Shown here: positions 8,532 through 16,137 of the stretch, in pieces
Position numbering within the stretch: position 1 is the first letter of the stretch
How the letters are laid out: each line of letters begins with the position of its first letter
Assembly: GCA_019418305.1 (NCBI GenBank)
Contig: DYCA01000008.1
Span: forward strand, 344 to 42,845
Direction of reading: 5' to 3'
Origin: Clostridiales bacterium
Lineage (GTDB): Bacteria; Bacillota; Clostridia; Oscillospirales; Butyricicoccaceae
Length of the DNA stretch: 42,502 bases
Made by a program: the position numbers and the translations under genes
The notes under the pieces: generated by a model
The model's input: only the letters and a program-made list of their open reading frames with translations
Told to the model about the DNA's origin: nothing
The model's database searches: none

Positions 8532-9220
8532 GCCTGCCCCTCCTTCACCAGAATGATGGAAAAATATCCGGTCGGGTCATCCAGCTCCGCAAGGTCGGTT
8601 ACAATGCGTTCGCCTTCCATGCCGCACCGCTCTACCAGCGCTGCGTATTCCAGCTCACCGCGCGCCGCCAGCGTGTCGCGCACCTCCAAAATCGACTTGC
8701 CCGCCTTCATCAGCACGCGGCTGCCGGGTAAATCGAGCGCCTCATCCAGCCCGCCGTGCGACGCGGGGATGATATGCAGCATTTCACCGTCCTCGCACAG
8801 CGCGCGGCCGAGCGCGGCCGCCGCCGCACAAAAGGACGGCACGCCCGGCACGATTTCGGTCGCGTAGCCGCGCGCCTGCACGCGCCGCAGCACATACCAG
8901 CAGGTCGAGTACACGGTTGGGTCGCCCAGCGTCAAAAAGGCAACCTTCTTGCCCTCATCCAGCAGCGCGCAGATATCGTCCGCCGCGCGGTCGTGGCAGG
9001 CGTCACGTTTCGCCTTGTCGCGCGTCATGGGCATGTCGCAGTGCAGCAACGGCTTGTCCCCGATGTACTGCGCCGCGATTTGAAGCGCGGTCTGCTCACC
9101 CGCGCCCGACTGCGGTACCGCAATTACGTCGCTCTCCCTGATTACGCGGATGGCTTTGGCCGTCAAGAGTTCCGGGTCGCCTGGACCAACACCCACGCCA
9201 TATAGTGTTCCCTTGCTCAT
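8528..9220 (-). CDS. cbiL: Precorrin-2 / cobalt-factor II C20-methyltransferase
   Basis: SAM-dependent methyltransferase that adds the C20 methyl group. I start at 9220 (MSKGTLYGVGVGPGDPELLT), where the codon overlaps the cbiD stop; an ATG 24 bases upstream lacks family support. The resulting 230 residues fit the family. Motifs: GVGVGPGDPELLTAKA, KKVAFLTLGDPTVYSTCWYV (the CobI/CbiL-type SAM site), YATEIVPGVPSFCAAAAALG, and VLMKAGKSILEVRDTL. In the anaerobic route its substrate is the cobalt complex made after sirohydrochlorin chelation, a step for which no chelatase is seen in this window. Confidence 0.95.
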   Translation of the reverse strand: MSKGTLYGVGVGPGDPELLTAKAIRVIRESDVIAVPQSGAGEQTALQIAAQYIGDKPLLHCDMPMTRDKAKRDACHDRAADDICALLDEGKKVAFLTLGDPTVYSTCWYVLRRVQARGYATEIVPGVPSFCAAAAALGRALCEDGEMLHIIPASHGGLDEALDLPGSRVLMKAGKSILEVRDTLAARGELEYAALVERCGMEGERIVTDLAELDDPTGYFSIILVKEGQA

Positions 9221-10347
9221 ACTGTCTCCTTTAACCGCTCGCACAACGCCCGCGCCCCGGGCGACTGTGCCAAAATCCCGTATTTTCCTGTAAATAGGAT
9301 AAATTCTACTTGTGCTTTGCCGCGCAGCCGCAGCGCAAGGCGTTTTTCGATTTCCTTGCCGATGCGTGCCAGCACCGCATCACGCAGGCCGGCTGCGTCC
9401 AGCAGTTGAGTGCAGGCGTCGACCGATATCGCATTCATCAAGCCTTCAAGCGTCTCACGTCCCGCGCCGCACAGCGCGGCGTGCGCGGTGAAAATCTCCT
9501 GCCGTCCGTCCGCGACCGACGAGTGTGTGTTCATCACGCCTGCGGCCAGTTTGACCAGCTTGCCCGCGTGACCGACCAACAGAATGTCCGCAAAGCCGCG
9601 AAACGCCGCGTGGTCGAGCGTCTCTCCGATGTAGTTCGAGCACTTGACCGCCCGCTTTAAATCCAGCCCCAGCGTGTCGCGCGCAAAATCCGCGCCGTAA
9701 TTGCCCGGACAGAGAAACGCGACGCGCTGCCCGGCGGCATACAGGCTGTCCAGCTCGAGCCGTATGGTGTCTATGAGCGCCTTTTCGCTCATCGGTTCGA
9801 CCACGCCGCTTGTGCCGAGGATAGAAATGCCGCCCATGACACCCAGATGCTCATTATAGGTCTGTTTGGCCAGTTCCTCTCCGTTTTCCGCCGAAACGAC
9901 GACCGAAAAGCCGCCCATGTAACCCGCTTCGCGCGCGGCACGCTCGACCGCCGCTGTAATCTGTGCACGCGGGGCGGGATTGATGGCGGCCTCGCCCACA
10001 GCAATCGAAAGTCCAGGCCGCGTTACGCGCCCAACGCCCGTGCCGCCCGCAATCGCAACGCCGCTTTCCGCACGGCGCACTGCCGCAGAGATACGCACAC
10101 CGTTTGTCACATCCGGGTCGTCGCCCGCGTCTTTGCGCACGGTGCAAACCGCCGCGCCATCCTCCCAGTGCGGCTGCTCGACCGGCAAGCGAAAGGTCAG
10201 CCCTGCCGGGGTTTGCAAGGCGATTTCAGCAGGGGCCACGCCCGTCAGCAGCAATATTGCCGCCGCCTGTGCCGCCGCTGCCGCACACGACCCCGTCGTC
10301 CAGCCACGGCGCAGCGCCCGACCGCCCTGATAGGTCATTTGTTCCAT
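9217..10347 (-). CDS. cbiD: Cobalt-precorrin-5B C1-methyltransferase
   Basis: CbiD is the C1-methylating enzyme specific to the anaerobic pathway, so this gene by itself indicates cobalt-early B12 synthesis. It has 376 residues, normal size. Typical segments: LRRGWTTGSCAAAAAQAAA near the N terminus, DAGDDPDVTNG, GGTGVGRVTRPGLSIAVGEAAINPAPR in part, GGISILGTSGVVEPMSE, LCPGNYGADFA, and LLVGHAGKLVKLAAGVMNTHSSVADGR in part. The start at 10347 has a GGGAGGT site 12 bases upstream; a second ATG at 10338 is possible. It lies about 70 bases after cbiN, the only larger gap in this run, and overlaps cbiL downstream. Confidence 0.96.
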   Translation of the reverse strand: MEQMTYQGGRALRRGWTTGSCAAAAAQAAAILLLTGVAPAEIALQTPAGLTFRLPVEQPHWEDGAAVCTVRKDAGDDPDVTNGVRISAAVRRAESGVAIAGGTGVGRVTRPGLSIAVGEAAINPAPRAQITAAVERAAREAGYMGGFSVVVSAENGEELAKQTYNEHLGVMGGISILGTSGVVEPMSEKALIDTIRLELDSLYAAGQRVAFLCPGNYGADFARDTLGLDLKRAVKCSNYIGETLDHAAFRGFADILLVGHAGKLVKLAAGVMNTHSSVADGRQEIFTAHAALCGAGRETLEGLMNAISVDACTQLLDAAGLRDAVLARIGKEIEKRLALRLRGKAQVEFILFTGKYGILAQSPGARALCERLKETV

Positions 10348-10416
10348 GTTATTCCGGTCACCTCCCTGCAGAAAGCAGAGGCAGGACAGGCCGTAACCCC
10401 GCCCTGCCCGCTTTTC

Positions 10417-10749
10417 TTATTGCTCCTTTTGCGCCGCGCGCGCGGTTTCCTGCTTTTTCCGCTCAACAAAGCGGCCGAGAAAAAACGCAATCACGCCCAC
10501 GCCTACACCGGTCTGCACGCAGAACAGCAGGCTTTCCAGCTCACCCGGCAGCTCCCCGCCGAGCAGCTGCTCAAACACAGGCGTTGCCCATGGCTCGTAT
10601 TCTTCGCCCGTAATTTCCGCAACCTTTTCGCTGCCCGCGTCGTCCGAACCGCCGAACTCCGCGCCGCGCAAGGCCAGCACGGGCGTGACAATCAGCACCA
10701 CACAAAGCAGAAGCAGCACAATCATCAGCGTTCTGTCTTTCTTCGTCAT
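10417..10749 (-). CDS. cbiN: Cobalt transport protein CbiN
   Basis: Small membrane subunit of the CbiMNQO energy-coupling-factor cobalt importer; CbiN loads or assists CbiM. At 110 residues it fits the family. It has an N-terminal membrane segment (TLMIVLLLLCVVLIVTPVLAL), an extracellular acidic stretch (SDDAGSEKVAEITGEEYEPW) with the typical EYEPW/GGELPGELESLLF pattern, and a second membrane segment (CVQTGVGVGVIAFFLG) followed by a basic tail. The start overlaps the cbiM stop by 4 bases, as in most cbiMN pairs. It is controlled together with cbiM by the B12 riboswitch just upstream. Confidence 0.93.
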   Translation of the reverse strand: MTKKDRTLMIVLLLLCVVLIVTPVLALRGAEFGGSDDAGSEKVAEITGEEYEPWATPVFEQLLGGELPGELESLLFCVQTGVGVGVIAFFLGRFVERKKQETARAAQKEQ

Positions 10750-11495
10750 GCGCCCGCCTCCTCAAATCCGACTGCACGCAGCTCGGGCTGCGCATAGGCC
10801 TCGAGTGCCATCATAATAATCACGGTCAGTACGCCTTCCAGCACCGCCAGCGGCAGCTGCGTCGGCGCAAATACGCCGAGAAATTCCAGCACCGAGCCGG
10901 AAACGCCGCCCGTCGCGGACGGATACGCTACGGCCAACTGCACACTCGTCACGCAATAGGTCATCAGGTCGCCCAGCGCCGCCGCCAGAAAAACCGATAC
11001 TTTTTTATTCACCTTGAGCCGCAGACACAGCCTGTAAATCCCAAACGAGACAAACGGCCCCGCAACCGCCATAGAAAAGGTGTTCGCGCCCAGCGTGGTT
11101 AGGCCGCCGTGCGCAAGCAGAATCGCCTGAAACAGCAGCACAATCACGCCCAGAATGGATACTGCGCTCGGCCCGAACAGGATTGCACCCAGTCCCGTGC
11201 CGGTCATGTGCGAGCATGAGCCAGTCACTGACGGAATTTTGAGCGACGAGATGACAAAGATGAACGCGCCCGCCATCGCCACCAGCGTCACTGCACGCCG
11301 GTCGCGTGCCACGGTTTTCTTGAGCGAGAAATACCCCGCCAGCAGAAACGGCAGCGCAATCACGCCCCACAGGATGCACATAGACGGCGGCAGAAAGCCC
11401 TCCATGATGTGCATGGCGCCCGCTGTCGGCGCCACGCCGCACAAAAGCGCGGCACAAGCCGTCAGCCTTACCAGTTTTCGTTGTTTTTGTGTCAT
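10746..11495 (-). CDS. cbiM: Cobalt transport protein CbiM
   Basis: Substrate-capture membrane subunit of the cobalt ECF transporter, 249 residues. I use the start at 11495 (MTQKQRKLVRLT), which has an excellent AAAGGAG site; a longer start at 11558 lies in the leader. A signal-like hydrophobic stretch (ACAALLCGVAPTAGA) precedes the hallmark MHIMEGFLPP, whose methionine-histidine end forms the metal site after processing. Further markers are FVISSLKIPSVTGSCSHMTGTGLGA (in part) and AHGGLTTLGANTFSM. It is the first gene after the cobalamin riboswitch and starts the long tetrapyrrole unit. Confidence 0.96.
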   Translation of the reverse strand: MTQKQRKLVRLTACAALLCGVAPTAGAMHIMEGFLPPSMCILWGVIALPFLLAGYFSLKKTVARDRRAVTLVAMAGAFIFVISSLKIPSVTGSCSHMTGTGLGAILFGPSAVSILGVIVLLFQAILLAHGGLTTLGANTFSMAVAGPFVSFGIYRLCLRLKVNKKVSVFLAAALGDLMTYCVTSVQLAVAYPSATGGVSGSVLEFLGVFAPTQLPLAVLEGVLTVIIMMALEAYAQPELRAVGFEEAGA

Positions 11496-11654
11496 ATTTT
11501 CTCCTTTCCCGCGAAAAACTGCGGATACAAAAATACGCCGTATCCCGATGCTTCCCACGCATCAGGCCGGCGCTGAACGCCCGCCTCCCCCTTTGCCGGA
11601 GAGCCGGGCTGACGCACAACCGGCCATCGCTCGTAGCCGTATGCGCTTCCATCT

Positions 11655-11824
11655 CAAAAGGCAGGTATTCTGGCTTGGGCGTCCTCACACGCAGCCGGTC
11701 TTCCCGAACCTTCCGGCTCAGTGACGTATTCGGCGGCGCACTCTTCCCTTACAGCGGCGGGACCGCAGAGGATTTGCACCTCTTTCCCTATTCTCCTGCC
11801 GGAGAAAATGGCAGGCACCTTTTG
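11655..11824 (-). promoter_or_regulatory. Cobalamin riboswitch
   Basis: On the minus strand the region reads as a complete adenosylcobalamin-type aptamer. P1 is formed by AAAAGG at the 5' side (about 11819-11824) and CCTTTT at 11655-11660. The B12 box AGCCAGAATACCTGCC (11661-11676) fits the published consensus. The core GTGCAAATCCTCTGCGG... followed by CCCGCCGCTGTAAGGG is present. About 160 bases of GC-rich leader follow before the cbiM ribosome binding site, with possible alternative stems (GGCCGG with CCGGCC; GGATAC with GTATCC), but I cannot tell a transcriptional from a translational switch. Ligand binding is expected to shut off the downstream unit. Confidence 0.93.
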
Positions 11825-11858
11825 ATATCCGGTATTGTATGCCGGAAGAAGCATATTC

Positions 11859-11886
11859 ATTATATCACGCTCGGAACCGCTGTCAA
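11859..11886 (-). promoter_or_regulatory. Vegetative promoter of the riboswitch-led cbiM unit
   Basis: On the minus strand TTGACA (11881-11886) and TATAAT (11859-11864) are both consensus, with a 16-base spacer. Transcription would start near 11852, about 28 bases before the riboswitch P1 stem. A second, weaker pair further upstream (TTGCGG, 17 bases, TACAAT) lies close to the cbiO stop. Confidence 0.8.
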
Positions 11887-11936
11887 CACAAGCGCTCCGC
11901 ATTGTATCGAATTCTACCAAAATCCGCAACATTCTC

Positions 11937-12770
11937 CTAATGCCGCTGCTGGTCGAGCAGATGGGCAAGTGCCTCCGCTGTCCGCGGGCAAGGTGCATCC
12001 GGCGGCACCAACTCCCGCGCGCGCAGCACGTCCCACACCTCCATCAGCATCGGGCGGCGCAGATGCGCCTGCCGCAGCACGGCTTCATCCGCCAGCACCG
12101 CCTGCGGCGTACCGTCGGCAAGGATGCGCCCCGCGGAAAATACCACCGCGCGCGTCGCCCAGCGAAAGGCAAAATCCATGTCATGCGTCGAAATAAGCAG
12201 CGTCCGCCCTTCGTCCGACAGACGGGCAAGCACCTGCTCCAGCCGCTCCTCCCCTGCGGGGTCGAGCGAAGCTGCCGGTTCGTCCAGCAGGATAATCTCG
12301 CTCTCCATCGCCAGAATATCCGCGATGGACACGCGCTTTTGCTCCCCACCGGATAAATCGTGCGGCGGACGGGCGCGGAACGGCTGCAAATCCATGTAAT
12401 CCAGCGCATGGTCGACACGGCGCGCCACCTCCTGACGCGGCAGACGCAGGTTCATCGGCCCGAAGGATACCTCAGCGGCAACGGTCGAGGCGATAATCTG
12501 GTCGTCCGCGTTCTGGAACACAATTCCGACCCGCTCGCACAGGGTTTTGCGTGTCTTTTTGTCAACCGGCTTACCGCATAGCAGGATTTGACCGCTCTCC
12601 GGCGTCAACACCCCATTCAGGCACAGAAAAAAGGTGGACTTTCCCGCCCCGTTCGGGCCGAGCACCGCAATACGCTCGCCCGCATGCACATCGAGCGATA
12701 CGCCGTCCAGCGCGGGCGCACCGGAATCATAGCAAAAACGCAGGGTTTTCGCCTGCAAAATCGGTTGCAT
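11937..12770 (-). CDS. cbiO: Cobalt ECF transporter ATPase CbiO
   Basis: ATPase subunit of the cobalt importer, 277 residues from the start at 12770 (MQPILQAKTLRFCYDSG), which has a purine-rich GGGGGAAAG site. Walker A is GPNGAGKST (residues 38-46), the Q-loop is GIVFQNADDQI, the signature is DLSGGEQKR, Walker B is IILLDEPAASLD, and the switch histidine is in ISTHDMDFA. The ADDQI sequence after the Q-loop is typical of ECF ATPases. It follows cbiQ by about 20 bases and lies upstream of, not behind, the riboswitch. Confidence 0.93.
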   Translation of the reverse strand: MQPILQAKTLRFCYDSGAPALDGVSLDVHAGERIAVLGPNGAGKSTFFLCLNGVLTPESGQILLCGKPVDKKTRKTLCERVGIVFQNADDQIIASTVAAEVSFGPMNLRLPRQEVARRVDHALDYMDLQPFRARPPHDLSGGEQKRVSIADILAMESEIILLDEPAASLDPAGEERLEQVLARLSDEGRTLLISTHDMDFAFRWATRAVVFSAGRILADGTPQAVLADEAVLRQAHLRRPMLMEVWDVLRARELVPPDAPCPRTAEALAHLLDQQRH

Positions 12771-12789
12771 CCGTCTTTCCCCCCTTCTT

Positions 12790-13575
12790 TTATCGTACGG
12801 CAAGCGTCAAAAGCATCACCCAGAACAGCAGCATCCAGACGATTTGCGCCCCGTGCACCGGCTTTTCCTCTTCCAGAAAGCGCAAATCTCCGTCATAGCC
12901 GCGCGCAGCCATCGCGTCCGCATAGACGCGCGAGCGGCGCAGCGCCAGCACCAGCAGGTTGCCCGCCGTGCCACCGAACGACCGGCACGAGGTGCGGAAA
13001 TCCCGCCACCCCAGCCGCGCGCCCGCGGCCTGCCGCATGCGGCCGTACATATCCAGCAGCACAAACACAAAGCGGTAAATGAGGTACATCAGCTCACACA
13101 GCAGCGTCGGCAGGTGCGCGCGGCGCAGCACGTCCACCAGCTCGCAGGCGGTGGTAGTAAGCGCCAGCAGATACATCGCACTGACTGCGCCCAGCGCCTT
13201 GAGCACCAGCGCCGCGGCAAAGCGCACGCTGTCCGCGCTCGCACACACATAAAACCACGGAAGGGACAAATTCCAGTCGCCCACAGGCACGGCGGCTATG
13301 TCGCATGCGACCGCTGCGCCGCCCAGCAGCAGAAAAGCCAGCGGCACGAGCAGCAGGCCGAAATAATCGTGCAGCGGCAATTTCCCCTTGCCCTTTTGCA
13401 GCGCCGCCAGCACGACAATCACTGCGGCAGACACCGCAGGCCGGTCGGCGGCAAGGCACAAAATGAGCGTACCCACCGCCAATACGGTTTTAAACGCCGG
13501 ATTCCAGCCACGCATCCCGGATTGATACGCCAGCCGGTCGATTGACCGCGGCCCGTGTCCATGCCGATGCTTCAC
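12790..13575 (-). CDS. cbiQ: Cobalt ECF transporter transmembrane protein CbiQ
   Basis: Membrane coupling subunit (T component) of the cobalt importer. The best start is the GTG at 13575, placed 8 bases after an AAGGAGGGGG site; this gives 261 residues. Several hydrophobic segments are visible (VLAVGTLILCLAADRPAV; YFGLLLVPLAFLLLGGAAVA; MYLLALTTTACELVDVL). The coupling motifs that contact the ATPases are present in modified form: the ARLGWRDFRTSCRSFGG loop and SRVYADAMAARGYDG, where AxARGY is the family hallmark. It forms a short unit with cbiO driven by its own promoter, without a visible riboswitch. Confidence 0.92.
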   Translation of the reverse strand: MKHRHGHGPRSIDRLAYQSGMRGWNPAFKTVLAVGTLILCLAADRPAVSAAVIVVLAALQKGKGKLPLHDYFGLLLVPLAFLLLGGAAVACDIAAVPVGDWNLSLPWFYVCASADSVRFAAALVLKALGAVSAMYLLALTTTACELVDVLRRAHLPTLLCELMYLIYRFVFVLLDMYGRMRQAAGARLGWRDFRTSCRSFGGTAGNLLVLALRRSRVYADAMAARGYDGDLRFLEEEKPVHGAQIVWMLLFWVMLLTLAVR

Positions 13576-13605
13576 GCCCTGCGCCCCCTCCTTGCAATAT
13601 GTGAC

Positions 13606-13634
13606 ATTGTATCGTCCGGACCGTGGTTTGTCAA
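13606..13634 (-). promoter_or_regulatory. Vegetative promoter of cbiQO
   Basis: On the minus strand TTGACA (13629-13634), a 17-base spacer, and TACAAT (13606-13611). The transcript would start near 13599, leaving only about 24 bases before the cbiQ GTG, too short to hold a riboswitch. Confidence 0.75.
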
Positions 13635-13649
13635 CCGAAGGCCAAAACG

Positions 13650-13680
13650 ACAAAAGGCGCCGCTAAAAGCGACGCCTTCT
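13650..13680 (-). terminator. Terminator after the sigma-54-linked operon
   Basis: A GC-rich hairpin: AAGGCGCCGCT (13654-13664), loop AAA, AGCGACGCCTT (13668-13678), with one mismatch, followed on the minus strand by a TTTT run. It sits about 60 bases after the stop codon of the Ldh2-type gene and so closes the ten-gene operon before the cbiQO promoter. Confidence 0.75.
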
Positions 13681-13740
13681 GCTGCGCGCCCGCAGGCGCG
13701 GCAGGTATATAAAGAGAGAGAAAAGAAGAGATTGGTTTTT

Positions 13741-14781
13741 TTAGAACGGGAACTCCACGCCGTACTTCTCGGACAGCTCATGAAATTCCTTGAGCACCGG
13801 CTCGGAAAGCTCGATGCCTTCCAAACGGTTTTTCTGGGTTGCCTCATATTCAATTTCGCCAGGGATCAGCACTGCATTCGAGCCCTCCGCCGGCGGGCAG
13901 GCCTTGATGCTTTCAAACAGCGCGTCCACGCTCTGCTCAAAATCCTCAAGCGGCAAAAACTTGCGGATATCGATGACACACATCACATAACCGATGTTGG
14001 ACGGCTCCTCAAGGTTCTCAAATACACGCGGGATGTGCTGGCTGTCATTTGCGCCAGCCAGACTGTGGCACAGCACGTCAATAATGAGTGCAAGCGCATA
14101 GCCCTTCGGACCACCAAACGGCAGCAGAACACCCGTATTTGCCGCGACCGGATCGGTCGTCTTACGGCCCTGTGCGTCCAGCGCCCAGGTATCCGGAATC
14201 GAGCGGCCTTCCTTCATCGCCAGCGCAATCTTGCCCTTGGCGACAACGCTGGTTGCCATATCGCACACCAGCATCGGGCGTTTGCCTGCGGGAACCGCGA
14301 TGGACATCGGGTTGGTGCCCAGCAGAGGCTTTGCGCCGCCAAACGGAGCGACCAGCTTGGGAGAGTTGCAGGCTTCAAATGCAATCATGCCCTGCTCAGC
14401 TGCGTGCATGACATAATAGCCGCCGAAGCCGTGATGGGAAGCGTTTTTGATGGCCGCAAACGCTACGCCGGTTTCGCGCGCCGTCTCGATACAGGCCTCC
14501 ATCGCCTTCCAGGCGACCGTAGTACCCATACCATTGTTGCCGTCAACCGCCAGCGTACCCGGCGCGGTCTTAACGATAGTCGGCTCTGCCTTGATGTCGG
14601 ATACACCATGCGCGACACGGGACAGATAGCCGCGGAATTTGGTGATACCGTGCGAACGCACGTTTCGCAGATCGGCGTTAATCATGTTATCAATAAAAAT
14701 CTTCGCATTTTCGGGCGTCATACCGGCTTTGACCGATACCGCCTCGCCAAATGCGCGAATGGTTTCCACTGGGAATTTCAT
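13741..14781 (-). CDS. Malate/L-lactate/ureidoglycolate-type (Ldh2 family) NAD(P)-dependent dehydrogenase
   Basis: A 346-residue member of the Ldh2/ComC/AllD fold, which oxidises 2-hydroxy acids (malate, lactate, sulfolactate, ureidoglycolate) to 2-keto acids. Family markers: RNVRSHGITKFRGYL with the catalytic histidine (SHG), SHHGFGGYYVMHAAEQGM, PFGGAKPLLGTNPMSIAVPA, DMATSVVAKGKI, and PFGGPKGYALALIIDVL. I chose the start at 14781, which has an AAGGAGTG site; an ATG 18 bases upstream lacks one. It is the last gene of the sigma-54 operon, 22 bases after rpoN and before a terminator. The substrate cannot be assigned; the neighbours suggest a hydroxylated dicarboxylate or sugar acid. Confidence 0.85.
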   Translation of the reverse strand: MKFPVETIRAFGEAVSVKAGMTPENAKIFIDNMINADLRNVRSHGITKFRGYLSRVAHGVSDIKAEPTIVKTAPGTLAVDGNNGMGTTVAWKAMEACIETARETGVAFAAIKNASHHGFGGYYVMHAAEQGMIAFEACNSPKLVAPFGGAKPLLGTNPMSIAVPAGKRPMLVCDMATSVVAKGKIALAMKEGRSIPDTWALDAQGRKTTDPVAANTGVLLPFGGPKGYALALIIDVLCHSLAGANDSQHIPRVFENLEEPSNIGYVMCVIDIRKFLPLEDFEQSVDALFESIKACPPAEGSNAVLIPGEIEYEATQKNRLEGIELSEPVLKEFHELSEKYGVEFPF

Positions 14782-14802
14782 ATCAAAACACTCCTTCATT
14801 TC

Positions 14803-16110
14803 CTATCGTCTCCGCTGGGCAGCGTCCGGAATACCAAGCGATTCCCGATATTTTGCCACGGTGCGGCGCGCCAGCGCCACGCCTTGCTTTTGCAGCCGAT
14901 CGGCCAGCGCCTGATCGCTCAACGGACAGGTTTTATCCTCCCGTGAGATCAACGCCTTGAGCATTTCCAACGCCTGTGCCTGACTGACCGCGTCTCCCGC
15001 GTCCAGCGAAGTAGTGAACAGCTCCCGCAGCGGCAATGTCGCGCGCGGCGTTTGCATATATTTATCCCGTACGCCGCGGCTGATGGTGGACTCATGCACC
15101 CCCATCTCTTCCGCCAGCTGGTGAAAGGTAAGCGGACGCAGCGCACCGCCGCGCAGCAGATATTCCTCCTGACAGGCAACCACACGCCGCGCAATATCCA
15201 GCAGTGTGGCACGCCGTTTTTCAATGCAGGAAAGCACAAAACGCGCCCGCGCCAATCGTTCGGCATAATATTCCCGCACCACCGGACTTTCGTCCGTGCG
15301 CAGCAGCCGATCGTACATCGAGGAGATGCCGACCGACCCCATCCAGCGGTCGTTTATCTGGATCTGCCACTCCCCGTCGACATGCTCACAAATCAAATCG
15401 GGTACGACATATCCCACCACTTCTTCACTAAATGCCGCAGCCGGATGCGGATTGAGTTCGCGGATGGCTTCCATGCAGGCCCGCTGTACCAGTCGGGGAA
15501 TGCCGGTTTCGCGGGCGATTTTAGAAAAATGACCCGCAGCAAGTTCCTCCAGATGGTCTTGCAGCAGCCGCTCAAACGCTGCATTACTTTTTCCGGCACG
15601 CTGCAGCTGCACACGCAGGCAATCACCCAAATCACGCGCCCCCACACCCGGCGGATCGAGCGCCCGCAGACGTTCCACGCACCGCGCTGCCAGCATCGGG
15701 TCCATATGCAGCACACCGGCTGCCTCCTGCGCACTGAGGTCCAGAAACCCCTGTCCATCCAGCGAATCGATCAAAAAACGCATGCATCGCAGCTCTACCG
15801 TTGTCAATGTGCGCTCATCCAGCTGGCCGAGCAAATGGTCGCGCAGACTGCTGCGCTCGAGCGCCGGAATATCGCGATAGGCTGCCTCATCCTCTCCGGA
15901 GGACCGGGAAAGCGACACGCGGCAGCCGCCGGTCTGCAAAACCGGTGCTACTGTGCAGTCCGGCTGTTCGAGCAGCGGGTTATCCTCCACCTCGCGCTGC
16001 ACAAACCGCTCCAGCTCGTCTCCTGTCATGGCAAGCACGCTAAGGGACTGCACCTGCGCCTGCGAAAGCATCTGCTTTTGCGTCAGCTCCTGTCTGGCGT
16101 TCATACTCAT
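14803..16110 (-). CDS. rpoN: RNA polymerase sigma-54 factor
   Basis: The alternative sigma factor that reads -24/-12 promoters and needs an ATP-driven activator. It has 435 residues, within the normal range. Region I is the glutamine/leucine-rich N terminus (LTQKQMLSQAQVQSLSVLAM) with EDNPLLEQPD. The core-binding and HTH regions follow (FHQLAEEMGVHESTISRGVRDKY), and the RpoN box is a perfect ARRTVAKYRE near the C terminus. The start at 16110 has an AGGGAGGG site 6 bases upstream. It is embedded between transketolase and Ldh2-dehydrogenase genes, inside the operon that a sigma-54 promoter (23703-23720) appears to drive, so sigma-54 may amplify its own synthesis when the activator is on. Confidence 0.96.
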   Translation of the reverse strand: MSMNARQELTQKQMLSQAQVQSLSVLAMTGDELERFVQREVEDNPLLEQPDCTVAPVLQTGGCRVSLSRSSGEDEAAYRDIPALERSSLRDHLLGQLDERTLTTVELRCMRFLIDSLDGQGFLDLSAQEAAGVLHMDPMLAARCVERLRALDPPGVGARDLGDCLRVQLQRAGKSNAAFERLLQDHLEELAAGHFSKIARETGIPRLVQRACMEAIRELNPHPAAAFSEEVVGYVVPDLICEHVDGEWQIQINDRWMGSVGISSMYDRLLRTDESPVVREYYAERLARARFVLSCIEKRRATLLDIARRVVACQEEYLLRGGALRPLTFHQLAEEMGVHESTISRGVRDKYMQTPRATLPLRELFTTSLDAGDAVSQAQALEMLKALISREDKTCPLSDQALADRLQKQGVALARRTVAKYRESLGIPDAAQRRR

Positions 16111-16137
16111 GCCGGTCCCTCCCTGTTTGCCCGCGCC

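Noticed and set aside
10378..10413. GGCAGG/CCTGCC hairpin between cbiN and cbiD as a terminator
   Set aside because: The inner stem is poor and the only good T run lies on the plus strand, against the direction of the operon.
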